DNA of 6,801 nucleotides from Magnetovibrio sp. (GTDB lineage: Bacteria; Pseudomonadota; Alphaproteobacteria; Rhodospirillales; Magnetovibrionaceae), in NCBI GenBank assembly GCA_016763255.1, contig JAESUA010000350.1, positions 1-6,801 of the forward strand, given 5' to 3'. A program made the position numbers and the translations under genes. Each line of letters opens with the position of its first letter. Within the stretch, counting starts at the first letter, position 1. Of the stretch, positions 5,624 to 6,801 are shown piece by piece. The notes under the pieces are model-generated. The model made no database searches. It was given only the letters and a program-made list of their open reading frames with translations, and was not told the origin of the DNA.

Positions 5624-6801
5624 TGCGGCGGTTGTTGTCGAGCTTTGTGATGGTTGCGGTGTTGGGCGCGATGCTGAGTATTGTGAGCATTGATGCCCAG
5701 GCCGATCCGGTCCAGGTGCGCACCAGCACGGGAAATGGTTATGGCCGCATGACCTTCAACTGGCCTCAACCGGTCGGCCATCAGGCGCTCAAAGATGGTG
5801 ATCGTTTGGTGATCAATTTCTCTCGTCCCATCGAAGCGGACTTGCGCCAAGCCGTGCGTGCTTTGAGCAAATATATCGTTTCAGTGCAACCAGCGCCGAA
5901 CGCGACCTCTGTGGTGTTTCGCATCCGGGGTGATTTTTCGGTACGCAGCTATGACAGTGGATCATCAGTGGTGGTGGATATTGTCACCACGCCCTCCACA
6001 ACGTCCCAAACGTCAGCAGCAAGCCCGGCATCAAACCAAGGCCCCAAAATACCGGTGCGTACCGGTGTACATGATGATTTTACGCGGGTGGTCTTTGACT
6101 GGCCCCGTAACACAGCGTTTGAAGTCGTGCGTGATGGCTCCAAAGCGATTATTAAATTTGCCAAGCCCGGCACCGCCAATGTTTCGCGTTTGGCGCGGGG
6201 GCGCATTCGCAATGTGATAGATGCCCAAGCGAGTACCGAAGACGGCAATCTCCAAGTTGAGCTGAGCGTCGATGCGACGTCGCAAATCAAGGCGTTCGCC
6301 AGTGGGCCCAAGGTGGTGATTGATATCTATCGCCCTGGGACTCGGGATGCGGCCTCAACCCCGGCCTCGGCTCCGGTCGCAAAAGCCGCAACCGCATCTC
6401 AACCGGCAAGCGAACCGCAGCGTGCTTCATCAACACCTGAAGAACCGCCAACACCGGCTGCGGCACCACTTGCCCCGGTGCAACAAGCGGCGACAAAAGC
6501 GCCCAACCCTGAAACCGTGCCATTAAGTCTGGAGCCGAAAGCTGCACCGATATCAGAGGCGTCTAATCAAGAGGCGCGGGTGCAAACTCGGGCTCAGGCG
6601 AGCCAGGTAACGGATGGCGTGGTGGTGCTTAAATTCAATTGGGATGAACCGGTTGGTGCGGCGGTGTTTCGCCGCGGAGAAAATCTCTGGGTGGTGTTTG
6701 ATAAGCGTGCCGACATCGATACCGAAGCCTTGCTCAAAGATGGTGCGGGCCTGATCACGGCGGTGGAACAGGTGCCCTCACGCAATGGTGCGGTGCTGCG
6801 C
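5623..6801 (+). CDS. Secreted AMIN-like repeat protein downstream of motB (3' partial)
   Basis: The frame is open from ATG 5623 to the last base, 393 codons with no stop, so the gene continues to the right. The start overlaps the motB stop (TGATG) and has GGGGGA at 5609-5614. Residues 1-27 form a signal peptide (basic MRR, hydrophobic core, cleavage after AQA27), so the rest is periplasmic. Three related beta-rich modules can be read: about 32-122, 144-237 and 330 onward. Each opens with F-[ND]-W (W47, W160, W340), then a polar turn and a hydrophobic strand ending in F (LVINF, AIIKF, LWVVF). This is reminiscent of AMIN-type domains. A Pro/Ala/Ser-rich linker spans 239-325. Similar loci in Rhodospirillales carry a long secreted protein, often with TPR repeats further on, but that part is not visible. 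Its position suggests a periplasmic or cell-wall partner of the stator; function is unproven. Confidence 0.85.
   Translation, partial: MRRLLSSFVMVAVLGAMLSIVSIDAQADPVQVRTSTGNGYGRMTFNWPQPVGHQALKDGDRLVINFSRPIEADLRQAVRALSKYIVSVQPAPNATSVVFRIRGDFSVRSYDSGSSVVVDIVTTPSTTSQTSAASPASNQGPKIPVRTGVHDDFTRVVFDWPRNTAFEVVRDGSKAIIKFAKPGTANVSRLARGRIRNVIDAQASTEDGNLQVELSVDATSQIKAFASGPKVVIDIYRPGTRDAASTPASAPVAKAATASQPASEPQRASSTPEEPPTPAAAPLAPVQQAATKAPNPETVPLSLEPKAAPISEASNQEARVQTRAQASQVTDGVVVLKFNWDEPVGAAVFRRGENLWVVFDKRADIDTEALLKDGAGLITAVEQVPSRNGAVLR
5716..6801 (+). repeat. Three diverged protein-level modules
   Basis: Modules at 5716-5988, 6052-6333 and 6610 to the edge share the F-[ND]-W ... (R/K)DG(D/S) or RGE ... 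strand-F pattern. The first two end in VVVDIV and VVIDIY. DNA identity between copies is low, so this is ancient domain duplication rather than a recent tandem repeat. A Pro/Ala-rich linker (6337-6597) separates copies two and three. Confidence 0.6.

Noticed and set aside
5949..6547. Several ORFs on both strands in the right-hand 900 bases
   Set aside because: They all overlap the long open frame from 5623, which has a signal peptide, a ribosome-binding site and repeated domains.

Overview
The window is a run of seven genes, all on the + strand, from the flagellar motor and chemotaxis-output locus of an alphaproteobacterium. Order: fliM (5' end outside the window), a membrane-anchored DUF6468-type gene, a MotE-family gene, cheY, cheZ, an OmpA/MotB-like gene, a canonical motB, and a large secreted protein gene that runs off the right edge. 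The protein types (DUF6468 next to fliM, a MotE with an MgtE-N-like C-terminus, a cheZ-motB cluster followed by a long secreted protein) and the moderate GC content fit Rhodospirillales and relatives such as the Magnetospirillum/Magnetovibrio/Thalassospira group. The genus cannot be fixed from the sequence alone.

Layout. 1-948 is FliM, the C-ring switch protein, starting inside its N-terminal CheY-binding motif. 949-981 is a short gap with a GC-rich hairpin next to a seven-A run, which reads as an intrinsic terminator only on the minus strand. 982-1695 encodes a small membrane-anchored coiled-coil protein containing a tandem 21-bp repeat. 1760-2611 encodes MotE. 2612-2908 is the only sizeable gap (297 bp). 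It is AT-rich, has no convincing gene, and probably carries a promoter for the second half. 2909-3301 is CheY and 3321-4157 is CheZ with an unusual lysine/alanine-rich head of about 100 residues. 4166-4870 and about 4901-5623 are two tandem MotB-type proteins, of which only the second has the membrane aspartate that carries ions. 5623-6801 is a secreted protein with at least three copies of a beta-rich, AMIN-like module. It overlaps motB by one base and remains open at the right edge.

How they fit together. CheY-P binds the FliM N-terminus to switch rotation. CheZ removes the phosphate, and its own C-terminal tail closely resembles the FliM docking peptide, so both ends of the CheY output circuit lie in this window. 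The MotB proteins supply the peptidoglycan-anchored stator. MotE, the DUF6468 protein and the secreted repeat protein are likely accessory or assembly factors in the inner membrane and periplasm. The most unusual points are the pairing of an aspartate-less MotB paralogue with a normal MotB, the histone-H1-like head of CheZ, and the MotE gene without a recognisable MotC. No mobile element, CRISPR array, tRNA or rRNA was seen.
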